Source: Setophaga petechia (taxonomy: Eukaryota > Chordata > Aves > Passeriformes > Parulidae). From it: a stretch of DNA of 64,000 nucleotides. The position numbers and the translations under genes were made by a program. This document shows positions 1 to 11,618 of this stretch, piece after piece (positions within the stretch are counted from its first letter, which is position 1; each line of letters opens with the position of its first letter). Location: contig JANCRA010000004.1 of NCBI GenBank assembly GCA_024362935.1, positions 20,127,621 to 20,191,620 of the forward strand. The letters run 5' to 3'. The notes beneath the pieces were generated by a model that ran no database searches, had not been told where the DNA came from, and worked only from the letters and a program-made list of their open reading frames with translations.

Positions 1-3000
1 ACCTTTTTTTTTAGATCTCTGCTCATCTAATCCATCTCAACGAGCAGGGCTCACTCTCTGGCATTTAGCAACAGTGTCAGGGAGTGTACAGAGTGTACTT
101 CCAGCACCAGAGAAGAAGTTGGAGGCGCCTCATTTGCTTTCTTTATGGTTCCTCCTTAAGGAGTGTTTCTAGTGTATCTGGCAATCTCCATTCACCTACA
201 TGTAGAGACAGAGGCATGTTGTACTTCTTCATTCACATTTTCCTGGCAATCTGCATAGGATTTTTGTGTATTCTTCCTAGCACATAAACAAGATCAAAGG
301 TGACATTTTCCTTATTTCTTAAATTAACTTTTAACTCTTGTAATAGTAGATGTTAAACATTTTGCAGAACAATCATACATGCATGTTAGTGCTATGAAAA
401 AAGGATCCTTCATTTTCCTGACACATGTTAATTACACAAAAGAAAGGATGGATAATTGCTTTGTGGCATCATGGAGTTGAGCTGCTAGTACTGGAGTCAA
501 ATGATAATAAATAGAAATTAGCATAGACTGAGCAACCAGAAAAAGTACTTAATGAGTTCACATCCCCAGAGGCATAGGGAAAACTCTGTCATATGGAATG
601 CTTAACATTTCATTTTTAACATTAGACTGCAAAATGCATTGAATGAGGGACTAATCCTGCTCTGGCAGAGGAAGGTACTTATAATGCAACTAATAATTTC
701 AGGGCCAAATTCTCTGCTTGCATAAATAAGCCAAACTCTGCTGAAGTCAAAGGAGACCCACCCTTTCATGCCAACAAAGGATATAGTCTTCCCTGCACTC
801 TGAATATAGCACAGTTTTGAATGGGGATCATTAATCCCCACGAAGCAAGAGGCCTAGTAGAGTACTTGGCTTTCCAGGAGAGTTTTGGGGTTTTGGTTTA
901 GTTCTGTTTGGGATTTCCCCCCCTCCCCCACTACGATGAAGGCCTGAATAAGAAAAAGCAATCTGTGGCATGCTTTCTTTAACCCCCTGTGTGTAGTCTT
1001 TGTTGACTCTCATAGAAGTCTTTGCCATAGTTGTGTCTCATTAAGCTGTGTGATTTTTTCAAATCTGGTACTGCAAAAATAATTGCATTAAACTAAATCT
1101 ATAAATTTTTTAACAAATATATTTGATGCAGATAAGGGCATCAGCCTAAAGAACCAACATTCTAACTGCAGGCACATTGCCAAACAACCTTTGTTGTTTT
1201 GTTTTATGGTTTTTTGGGGTTTTTGGGTTACTTAAGGTTTTGGTTTTTGTGGAGGTTTTTTGTTGTTGGTTTTTTTACTTTTGTGATCCTGATCCATCAG
1301 TGCTTATACCTAGTTTAAACAACTAAATCTCTCTCCCCTCTCACTTCCCTCTGTTTCCACCAGCTTCATTCCAAGAAATAATAGGCTCAAATGTGGTATT
1401 AAGACATACCCTGGGAGATCATCTAACCTCTCACTTTCAGACTTCCAAGTTTCACATACTTAGCAGAAATTCACAATTTATCTTCTCTGCTAAATGCTTT
1501 TCAAAGCCTGAGAGAATTATCAAGACTCACTAGCAATTCCAGTGGAGCACTTTTAGGCCCAGAATCAAAGCTGCTGTCATTGGATTAAAAAAATTCTGAT
1601 CAGATTTAGTCAGAAATAAAGATAAGGATGACACGAACATGCTGGACTGTCATCCCCATTTATTCATAAGAGCCATAGGCATCAGAACACTGCTTGAAAC
1701 CCTAGAGTGAAAGAGCTGTGTGATTCTGTGCATCATGTGGGCAGAGGAAGCACAAAATTTTTGCAAGCACATTACTATGTTTTTACCTCAAGATTTAGGG
1801 TCAGAATGGGCTTGACTCTTCCTTCTGTTCCCCTTCAGGCTGGGCAGGGCCAATGCATGTAAGAAATTAAGGGAAGTCTTGCCACCAACACCAGCAGCAA
1901 TGTGCAGATGTGCCCTGCAGACAGACTTGATGGCAACTGCCAGTAGTAGCCTTGCAACGTGAGCTGAAGGGCACGGCTTTGCTGCTCAGGATTTTGGCAT
2001 CCCTGCAAACATTTTTTAGTGTGTGTATCTCTTCGAGTGTTAATGCAATGCTCATCTTCAAAAATACTCTATTCAGTTTCAGAAATGGCCTCTCTCAGGT
2101 CATCAGAGGTAGTGTAGAATATCGCTTTCCACTGCCAGAAGAAGGACTGATTTACAGGTCAAGAAGGAACAGACCTTGTGACATCCTATTTCTAAGTGTG
2201 CACTGATAGCAACACCAGATGTCAGTCCAGGTTCTCTCTACTTACGGTTGAACACCAACCTTTTTTTTTTTTTCATTTTCACTGTGTAAAGAGTAGCTGC
2301 TCTGGCTGGAAAATACCATTTCTTAGTCTGAAAGATTCGGGGCTAGAAATATTTAAATTATCAATCAGATACTTATGTGATAATTATGTAACATCTTCAA
2401 ACACTTCTAGAAAGAACCGGGTTTGCAGGATAAATCTGCCTAGGGGTGGAGCCGAGAGGTAGTCTCTGGGATTCTCAACACCATATATTTTGTTCAGAGT
2501 GACTTTTACACTGGCAAAAAACCCCTTCTGGACACTGAGATTCCTGTGATTTGCATACTTAGTGAAAGCTTCCTCAGTTTCTGGTCTCACAAGCACAGTT
2601 CATAATTAAACACAACCATATTATTTTATTAGAGGGAAATAAATGGTTGTGGCTGAGGCTTTCACATGAGAGCCAGACAAATTTGATAAAAGAATATTTA
2701 GAGAGTAGTTCCAGCCTGTTGTTCCAACAACGGTCGGACCACACCTTATTCTCAGGCATTATAGAGAGGCAGTGATTTGTGTTCTCCAAAAGATATTTTA
2801 CAAAAAAGATTTTCACAGGGATGTTAGGCCATGCCAGAAAAACAGAAAAGGGGTTCTTCCAGCACATGTCTGTGGTCAAAAACTGAAGGCTTTTAAAATA
2901 TTGTTAAGCACTCTTTGTCATAGATTACCTTCTGCATGTTCTCAAGAGTTCTGGTTTGTATTGCTCACTTCTCTTATTTCTGATGATAGAGCACTGAACT

Positions 3001-6000
3001 ATCTCACTCTTCTTAAGGTCAATACTGGCTGCATTTCTAATGCAGTCCATCTTGAGACGCCTCAGTGCCCAAATTTATATTTTTGCTGTTTGTTGCAATT
3101 AGAGATATCATTAACCTTCAAAGAAGACTTGTCTCCAGACTGCAAGTAGCCATTGAATTTGGAGCCTGATGACACAAAGTTCCTAATGTCCTCGTCTGGA
3201 GACACATAAATCCTCCCTGAGCAGTTGCATCCAGTGCCCCAGGTGACTACTCTCAAATGTCACAGAACCTGTGCCATGGTAAAGGCAGCAGGTGTTGCAG
3301 GGCATGTAAGACATTGTAGAGTTGGAGGCCTGATGCCATGATGAAGCGCACTGTGAAAATGTTAGTGCTGGACTTCAGAATCACATATCCTTTGGCAATG
3401 TCCACATCCTCATTGGATACTCACATGGGGACACATGGCAAGCCAGAGGGGAGATATCCCTACAAGTAATCTCATTTTCTTACAATGGTAGTGTTGGTTT
3501 GGTTGGATGTCTGTCTCAGTTTTTTCTGTGGAAAATTTAAAAATGATTTTGAAATTTGGTGGAATTTTTTTAACATGCTCAGGATGCATCTTCTTTTTGC
3601 CTTTAACCTGCAACATATTAGCCTTTTTGTCATCATCTGTTTATCAGCCTGCATAGCCTGAAGCTTCCTGCTTCTGGTGGAAGTGTAGCTTTAAATAATC
3701 TCTGGAAAGGCTTCTACCTACTGATGAAAATGTCAAACCCCATAAATTTTACAGCCTTTCTTCAGAGACTTCTTCAATTCCAGGGAATACCAGGTACCCA
3801 TAAGGGCTCCTTCTTCATTGCTATGGATGCAGAGGGTGTGGCAGCTTCCTGCTCGAGCATGGCATAAGGGAAACAGCAGGTTGATTTTTACCTTAATGGG
3901 AAGCGCAGGGAGAAAGAGCCCATGGGGTGGGTAGACTTTCACATTGAACATCCAAAAGCAGCCTATCAGGGTGTCAAAAACTAACTCCAGGGTGTTCTGG
4001 AGGATAATGTTTTGTTTGCTGGTGAGGAAGTAGAGGCTACCAAAATCTTACTGATATATTTTTCTGTCAGTGACTGGCTTGTAACAAAACCAGAATTTTT
4101 TCCTGCCACCAAAAATCACTTTTCTGGGACCCAGCAGTGTGGACAGTTTGGCAGAAAGTTTTCTGCCTCTGACTTTTTTCAGTGTACCCCTCATGAACAG
4201 TTTGGACTTAATGTTAAAACCTACCGTTTTCAGGTAATCCATTTTTCATTACGTCGTGTAATTCACAAATCCAAATCTGGCCCCTGACAGAGCATTCCAT
4301 TTATTTTCATGGTAACATTCAACGCAGACATGGATAAACATCCATTAAATTAAAAAGTAGTAGGCACTGCAGGACTGGATAGACGTCTAAAAAATTAGGA
4401 TCCTGCTTTACATTCACCACATTGTAACAGGTAATAGATTTAGCCTTTTTTTTTTTTTTTGCCACATACTTAAGTGGCCAATGAAAAGGGTTGAATGCCT
4501 CCTTTTTTTACTCTGTTTATAGTCATCTGGGGGGAGGAGTGTAACCGCTATCTTTAAGGAACATAAACTGGTACACAGACTTGCAAATAGAGGTCAGTGT
4601 AGTGTTGGGGTCCTGTACAGCAATAAACTTTCTCCTTTTCACTGTTCTTTTTTCAGAATCTGCAATGGGTCATCACTGTATTCTTATTTTTGCATGATCT
4701 ACAGACATCTCCAAGCGTTTTTACACCTTTTTTGCAATAATAACTGTTTATTTTGCAAGTCAAAATTCCTATTGATTAGAATAGTGCTGTGCCTAGAACT
4801 GCTGAGGTTTTGTTTTTCTTCAAGAATCGTGCTGTTCCCTCCATAATATCCAGTGATAGAAGAAGGCCTACATAAATTTGATTTTCAGCAGTGTTGGGAA
4901 AAAATGGGGGAAATAATAGATTTCCTCATAGACTGGGGAAGGCTACTTAGCTTCACAGGTAAAAAAATTAAAGAGTATATGAAATTTATACTCATGCTGG
5001 GCACTTTTGTTCATACAAGTTTGCCTGTTACTTTGGGTGATTAATTGCATATGCATTTTTCATTTAGAAACTTACTGACAATGAAGTAGCCATCACAACC
5101 TTTGGCATTATGTGCTAGTACAATACAGCCCTAAAATTTTTATGTCCATAAACAGTTGAATGAATTTGCTGCAATACTTGCAGTGAAGAAGAGATTACTG
5201 TCACTGTTGCTTAGAGCAATTAAATATTCCAGGTTTTTACTCCATAGTTTTGCATTAGGGGGTAGGTTGCAGAATTCTGGAAATGCTGCCATATATTTTT
5301 TTCCACAATAACGACAGCCAGAAAGAAAGTTTGATCAAAGCCTTGATCACTTTGCAGGAGAGTACTCACCCAATCTAAAAAATTCTGTTGCATTCATTGT
5401 GTAAATAAATAGTGGTGGAAATAAAGAGTAGTTCATGCTGACAGCTTCAAGATGGAGTTGAGCATAACTAGCAGGTTCAACAATGATGAAATGTTTAATA
5501 AGATTCAAGTACACATTTTGGACCTAAAGTAACAAGTCTGAATTGTTCTACATTGTGTCCAGCTCCGCGGTCCTGAACTGGCCGGAGCCACAGCCCAAGA
5601 TGCTTCCTTTTGTCACCACTTATCTTCTTGCTGCTGCTTTGTGCTTCAGAATAAATAATCATGGTTTGTGCATGCTAAATCCTATTTCCGCAGCCCCCAC
5701 ACACTGGCTTGGCTACTCTTTTATCAGCAACATCCTGCTGATGTTCTCTGAGAGCATGGGAACTGATCTTGAAATCCAGTTTGTGGTTCATGGGCATATT
5801 GGCCATTTTTTCTGATCCACCTGGTCTTTTTTTGGATCACTATATGTCTTTTCCTTATTGCCTCCTCCTGCATGTTCTGAAGTTGGCATTTTCCTCTGGT
5901 TTTCCACTTTTGCAAACAGCGTTGCCTGTGTCTTGTAGCACTGAGCAAAGCCCCAATTTGCCCTGTGTCCCTGTGTGCCCATCCTGCTGGACTGAATGAG

Positions 6001-9000
6001 GGCACAAAAATCTCTTGGCTCATTAATACATAGCTATTTCTAGATAAGTAGATACTAGATATAAATGTATGTGTTTTTTTATCTGAACTCTTCATGGCCC
6101 AAAGGACAAAGGCAAGCAATCACAGGGTTGCCTGAGAACATGTGGGTATCATGGTGTCAAGAAATGGCCATCAGCCAATCCTGGTGCAGTATGAGAACAT
6201 GTTAAACACACCATGTTTAACTACAGGTGCCGTAAAATGTATGAAAACACATAATTTTCTTGTAACTGTTCTGGTACTGTCAGGTTCCTTTACACTATGT
6301 GGTGTTTGTATCTCAGCTCCTTGAATTAGGTGTTGACTTTGTGGAACGTGCCAGACACACATCTATCTATCTATACTCACCTTTTTTTTTTTCTCTTTTT
6401 TTGAGTTGGAAACAAGCAGAAAAGAATGGAAGGGTTTGACACAAACATGCAAACGACATCTCTCTCAACTGTTCTACAGCCTAAGAAAAAAAATGGGGTG
6501 TAGAAGTTGAAACTGCCTCCAGGCAGCTTGAAGTTTTAGGACTGGCACTTACATACTGATCATACTAGGCCTTACTGAATTTGGCAGCCATGTAGGGGTT
6601 GTGTTTTTCACGTGGATGAAATGTTCTTGAACAATTTCTCCAATGTATTGAGCACAAACAGGCTTTTCTTCAACACTGAGCATGCAAGTCTCTCCTCTCT
6701 CTTTCTCACCTGTTCCTCCCCCACCCATCCTCCCATTAACACACAAAGGCATTGTGACCACAGTGGTGGTGGATTTTGTCTAACAAAAAAACCCCCAATT
6801 TCTGATAGCATAGGACTGTTAAGAGTGAGGAAATGGAAAGAAGTAAATTCACTTTGGGCTAGGTTGCAACCCAGGCAGTTGTGCCATAGAGGGAACACAC
6901 AACACTATTGCTCATATACTTTGCATGCTCATATACTTTGCAGATCAACAATAGCAACAATCCCTGTGCAATGCTCCAGAACCAGCAGCTGAAATCCCTG
7001 ACATATTGTGGGTTGCACACCAGCTGTGCACTGCACCCTCTAACAGAAAACACAGATACTGCTGTTCCATTTCCGGGAGGGGGGGAATTGCAACTCTGCC
7101 CTCCCCATGCAGCATTAGGATTCAAGCCTTCAGAGGAGAATGGAAAATCTTTTTTCTCTTTATATCCCAGAATACAACAGACAAGGGAAGGGAAGGGTAA
7201 AATATCTATGATGTGCTGAGATTTTCAAAGTGGTTTCTGTAGTTTTCACCATATGGGCAACATAGAGATAAGAAAGAACTTTCTGAAATTGTTAAAAAAG
7301 AGAAACCATAAATACTATTGCATTTTTAGAATGAAATATTTTCTGAAAATAAGCCAAATAGCTATTTTAATAGGAATAGGGAAACTGGTACATTCAACAA
7401 TAGTATTAAATTTTTTAAAAAAAAATTCCTTTTTTATTCATTTGAGGTCATATCAGGAATACAGAACAATGATGTATAAGTCATTTGTTCTTGCTGAATT
7501 GAGCTGTGAGGAAATAAAAACTAACAGCCCCCATATATTATATTAGAGTTAACACAAACGGTAAAAATCCTTACAGCTCTATCTCTCAGAATTTCCTTTC
7601 AAATTGTTTTATACTGCTTTTTTTACTACCCAGGTATATGTGAATGAAATTTTGGATCTATGGATGCTTCATTTTTGTTATAGTCAATCTGATTTTTTCT
7701 CATGTAATAAGATTTTACATACACTGTTATATTTCTTATGGCTGCCTTTTTTAATCTCAAAGTTTAATATAAAATCTGTTTAAATGTGATGATTTTACTT
7801 TCTGTTTGTGCTTTAGCACTTTCAGCAGTGTTTACTTTGAATGCTTATGTTGCCCATGTTTTCTGATTCTGAAGCATTAAGGCACGAAATTACTTTTTAA
7901 CATATGGAGAATCTATTTTACCAAATACTGAAACCATTTTACAAGGCTATATGGTTTCTCAACTTGTTGATTTTTTTTTGTTTGTTTGTTTAACAAAAGG
8001 CAACAGCATTGAAACAGTGATGAACTAATTATTTGATTATCAGAGAAGTTAGCCACTTAAAACAAGAGCAGAAGGTTTTTCTGTACTTTCCAAAATCAGA
8101 TTGTAAATGGGTGAGAAACAAAGCACAGCACTTTAAAAAACATCTGAAAGCCAAATGAAAGCAGGGAGACACTTCCTAAAAAGCCCCATGCAGTTGTGTT
8201 TAAATAAAACTGTTCCTCATTGAATAGTGAATATTCCCCATAGGACATTCTAGCAAGATGATGTAAAGTAGTTCGGGTGTGGGAGGCCGAAGCCATGAAG
8301 CACAGGAAATAGTTGAAATCTTTTGATATGTTTATAATACTAAGTAAATGGGAAATGGCTACAGCTGAGGTTGTCAACTACTTCACAGTTTGGCAGAGGG
8401 TCACATTTCACTGTCAAAAATTCTCTGAAATTGCCTGCAGAAGCAAGGTGTGCTAGCAGTTCTGCAGCCACGGCTCAGAATATTCTCTTAAAGCAATTTG
8501 TTTTCAGTTTAAAAGTTTTGCTTTGGTATTCCTTTTCTCTTCTTTGAGGCTCCTAAAAAGTCCACACACACTTGTAATATGTAAGTGGGCTTTTTTTTTC
8601 ATTAATAGGGTAAGGATGCTCTTTACTTCACTGAACATGCTTTTAAAAGAGCCTGCAGCACCAGCCATGAAAATCTTAGAAGACAATTCTGTCCCTTCTG
8701 TTTTGCTATTTGTAGGAGATGCCCTCCCTCCCTCCTTCCCTTTCTTTCTCTCTGACTCTTGGTTTTTTTTCTGTAAAAAGTCAGCATATCTCCTACACAA
8801 TGCCTCAGAGAAGGCAGGCTTGTGCATACCTCTCCTCTAAAGCACTGAGATCCTGATTTAGAAGTACCCTCTTTAAGTGAACTCTAACTACTCCTGAAAC
8901 TAATAACCCTGAATCTGAAACTCAAAATAAGGAATTTAGAATATACTCTTCAATCTGAAGCAAGTTTGTTTGGTTTTTGTTCCCCAAACATTGTATAATA

Positions 9001-9652
9001 TCACTTCATTTTTGATGGATTACAAAAAGAAGAAAAAAAGGCAAAACCAGACAAAAACAATTAAAAAAAAAAAAAAGCTGAACAAAATCAAAGCCTGACT
9101 AAAAAGAAAAGGCTTTTTAAACAGTTATGTTTTTTAGATTTCACTGTTTGTGTGTATCATGACAGCACTCAGGAAGAGACCTCAGTATTTATGTGGATCT
9201 AGAAACTTTATTCCATGGTTTAGATGCATTTATTGAGTGCTCTTCAATCACTAGGCAGAACCAAAACCAACACCTGTCCAAAGAGAATTCATACATAATC
9301 GGCATGAAGGCAACAACATATAAAAATACAAATATTGGGCAAAAATTTGATTCAGATTAGTTGATAGATCTTGTAGAACATGCAATTTAAGATTAAAGAT
9401 TATGTTGAATACCTGGGAAGACTGCTTACCCTGAATGATGGACAACTTTTATATCAAAGAAGTATTAGGATATCCCAAATTAACAATATCTATAAAGGTC
9501 TCTGCTATCAGCTTCCTCATCCCTTCCTAAATTGAACATGCTAGAAAGCTACTCATAATTGCATCCAATAACTATGATTATTGTGGTTGGTTGTAGCAGC
9601 AGTGGTGGTTTATATGGTAGATGCTTCTTCCTATTTCCCAATAAGGATCTCC
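1..9652. other. Non-coding flank upstream of the ERV
   Basis: AT-rich DNA with no gene I can support. Open frames reach at most about 130 codons, overlap on both strands, and show no domain, signal peptide plus exon structure, or codon bias. Minor contents: G/T-rich low-complexity stretches at about 880-930 and 1190-1275, T runs at 2262-2273 and 4446-4460, a short ATCT run near 6361-6375, a perfect 17-bp tandem duplication at 6909-6942 and an A run at 9063-9076. A weak coding-like patch on the - strand at 3.0-4.25 kb and a small CpG-bearing patch at 5.55-5.66 kb are treated as findings. In avian genomes such stretches are usually intergenic or intronic; the sequence does not say which. Confidence 0.6.
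6909..6942. repeat. Perfect 17-bp tandem duplication
   Basis: Two adjacent identical copies of tgctcatatactttgca occupy 6909-6925 and 6926-6942. Identity is complete, so the duplication is either recent or maintained by slippage. It lies in no recognisable gene. Each copy contains an octamer-like atactttgca core, but no function is inferred from this. Confidence 0.85.
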
Positions 9653-10087
9653 TGTGGAAAAGCTGCTTGGGTAGACATTCAGGCAAGGCAGTCAAGTCCA
9701 CACACCACACTCACCATGGCTAGCTCAGTGAAGAGAGGCAGAAGGGCCTTTTGTATGATAAATTCCAGCTAAGGTTTATTGCACCCACCACGCCAAATGG
9801 AAACGAGGGACAAAAGGCAGAACATGGGCTCTGCACAAGGCTTGAGTAGTGGAGGATATGGGGGCGGTACAAAGGGAAAAAGGGGCAGGCCACCAGGGGT
9901 ATCACAACCAACGAGGAAATCAGGAGAATTTGGGACTTAAGGGGAAAGGAGCTGGGATGGATCAGTGTTGTGCAAGACTCCATGAGGAAGTCTTTTCTGT
10001 CTGCCCAGGTGGGGAAACTAAGGTGTCTCCAGGGGAGGGCTCTGGGGAGACTTTTCCCTGAAGGGAAAAGATCCCAAGGATTCCACA
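9653..10087 (-). mobile_element. Endogenous retrovirus 3' LTR
   Basis: On the - strand the element starts TGTGGAA at 10087 and ends TTCCACA at 9653, giving the TG...CA ends and matching short inverted repeats of a retroviral LTR (435 bp). A polyadenylation signal (AATAAA on the - strand) lies at 9775-9780, about 120 bp before the LTR end, as expected for an R/U5 junction. Immediately upstream on the - strand, at 10088-10105, is a purine-rich run (AAGAAAAAACAGGGG) that fits a polypurine tract, and upstream of that is an env-like tail. This identifies it as the 3' LTR of a provirus remnant rather than a solo LTR. No matching 5' LTR was seen in the window. The family was not identified; a gamma-like avian ERV is possible. 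Confidence 0.8.
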
Positions 10088-10105
10088 GGTCCCCTGTTTT
10101 TTCTT
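10088..10105 (-). promoter_or_regulatory. ERV polypurine tract
   Basis: Read on the - strand, this is a purine-rich run directly abutting the TGTGGAA start of the LTR. In retroviruses this tract primes plus-strand DNA synthesis and always sits just upstream of the 3' LTR. One C interrupts the run. Its placement, directly after the env-like stop codon and directly before the LTR, is the main evidence that 9653-10087 is a 3' LTR. Confidence 0.7.
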
Positions 10106-10298
10106 ACTGAGAAGACTTCCCACTGGACTTCTGCAGACACTCAACTAAACAGGGAAACATAAGTAAAATGATAAAAACAATTATTACAATTAAAAAAATT
10201 CCTTTAACGAAAGATGAAACCAATCCTGTCAACCCCCATTGTCCAAAAAGTTCATTGAAATTAAACAGAGTCTTATAATCTTTTGAAGCAGTGGAGAG
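10104..10298 (-). pseudogene. ERV env C-terminal remnant
   Basis: On the - strand an open frame of about 65 codons runs from an in-frame stop (complement of 10299-10301) to a TAA at 10104-10106 that touches the polypurine tract. It carries one strongly hydrophobic stretch of about 20 residues (roughly 10155-10220), rich in Ile, Val, Leu and Phe, preceded by a short polar segment with tryptophan and followed by a cysteine-containing tail of about 20 residues. This is the layout of a retroviral Env transmembrane subunit: membrane-proximal region, membrane anchor, short cytoplasmic tail. The in-frame stop upstream and the lack of a recognisable surface subunit or fusion region indicate a broken copy. 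No activity is expected. The identification comes from layout and position beside the LTR, not from a database match. Confidence 0.65.
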
Positions 10299-10726
10299 TC
10301 ATCTTCTGTGACAAACATCTGTGTTTACAGGTTTTTTCAAAATATGAAGGTTTTGTGAACAAGAAAATGTAGGAGTCTGTTTCATGAGTTGGTTTTTTTT
10401 TTTTAACTTGAGGGACTTTAGACCTTGTTTTGTCTTACAACAGCTACAACACAAAAAGCAGTACTGCAGAGTTCATCAGGAGCACATCTGAGCCCTGAAG
10501 GGGATGGATTATCATCTATGTTCCTTTTGTTATAACCCTTATGTATAAACTAAGTGGTTTGTTCTGGTTTGCTGTAGTTTTCATCCCATCAAAATTGAAA
10601 ACCTATTTAGCTTGGAAAAAATAGTTAGAATGAGTAACATTTTCAGTGTAATTATAACCTTTGTGCTATCCCAATCTTGCCTGAAATTTTTATCTGTAAT
10701 GTGGCACTTATAAATAGACTTCGGGG

Positions 10727-10750
10727 AAAGGGTGCTATTCAGCACCCTTT
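10727..10750. repeat. Hairpin, 10-bp perfect stem
   Basis: The arms aaagggtgct (10727-10736) and agcacccttt (10741-10750) are perfect reverse complements around a 4-nt loop. It lies a few hundred bases upstream (- strand sense) of the ERV env remnant and may belong to the same insertion. No function is assigned. Confidence 0.7.
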
Positions 10751-11570
10751 AAAATACAGTAAAAATAGATGGTTATTGAAAAATCCTTGTAGGAAACTCT
10801 ATAATTATATCAATATTAAAAAAATCTTCATGCTGATTCTTTTTTCCAGGCAGTAAGGAAATGCCACTTACTGCCCCGAAAATTTTACATTCTCTGGCCT
10901 CAAAGCTAGACGTGAGTGTTCACTGTTTATTAGAAAAAGCAAATGAAAAAGAAGGAGCTCCCTTTGCCTGCAGGTTGCGGATGTGTGGGCCGAATGTACA
11001 TCTCGGCACATGCGGGCGACGGAGGGAAAGGCTAGGTTGGTGTCTGCTGTATAGTGCATGGCTAGCAGAAGACCTGGGACGATTTGAGTGATTAAGGAAA
11101 CGCCTAATAGAGATCCAAAGTTTCATCATGTTGAGATGTTTGATGGTGCTGGGAGGTTGATTTGCTTTTCTTCATTCATGCAGATTAGTTTATGCGAATT
11201 TATAATCTCAGAGAATATGAGGTAAATTCCCTATATATAGCAGAAAATCCCATGTAGATACTCTTGCAACAAAAACAGCTTTCTTGTTATAGAGCCCGTA
11301 AAAAGTCTTCAAGCTTACCTGTAACACACAACAGACTTTAGTAGGAAACACCTGTTTAGACAATGACATTAATTCTTCATTCTGACCTCTGCAGACTGGT
11401 TGCTACCAATGACAATATAAGGGGGAGATGTAACGAATATCTGGATGTTCAGTATGTATCATGGGTCTTCATTTGGATTGGGTTTTTGCCTTCTGTATCA
11501 CTCAAATGTGCTGTGGTTTGTGGTTCCGGAGACGCAGAGGAGCACAATTGTGAAGTACATCACCCATGAA

Positions 11571-11618
11571 GGAATAGGAATAGGAATAGGAATAGGAATA
11601 GGAATAGGAATAGGAATA
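11571..11618. repeat. Microsatellite (GGAATA)8
   Basis: Eight perfect head-to-tail copies of GGAATA. The absence of any interrupting substitution indicates a young or actively mutating array. A 65-codon open frame over it simply reads Gly-Ile repeats and is not a gene. Confidence 0.95.

Noticed and set aside
5724..6119. 131-codon - strand frame
   Set aside because: Overlaps open frames on the other strand, has no recognisable domain, and sits in AT-rich unique DNA.
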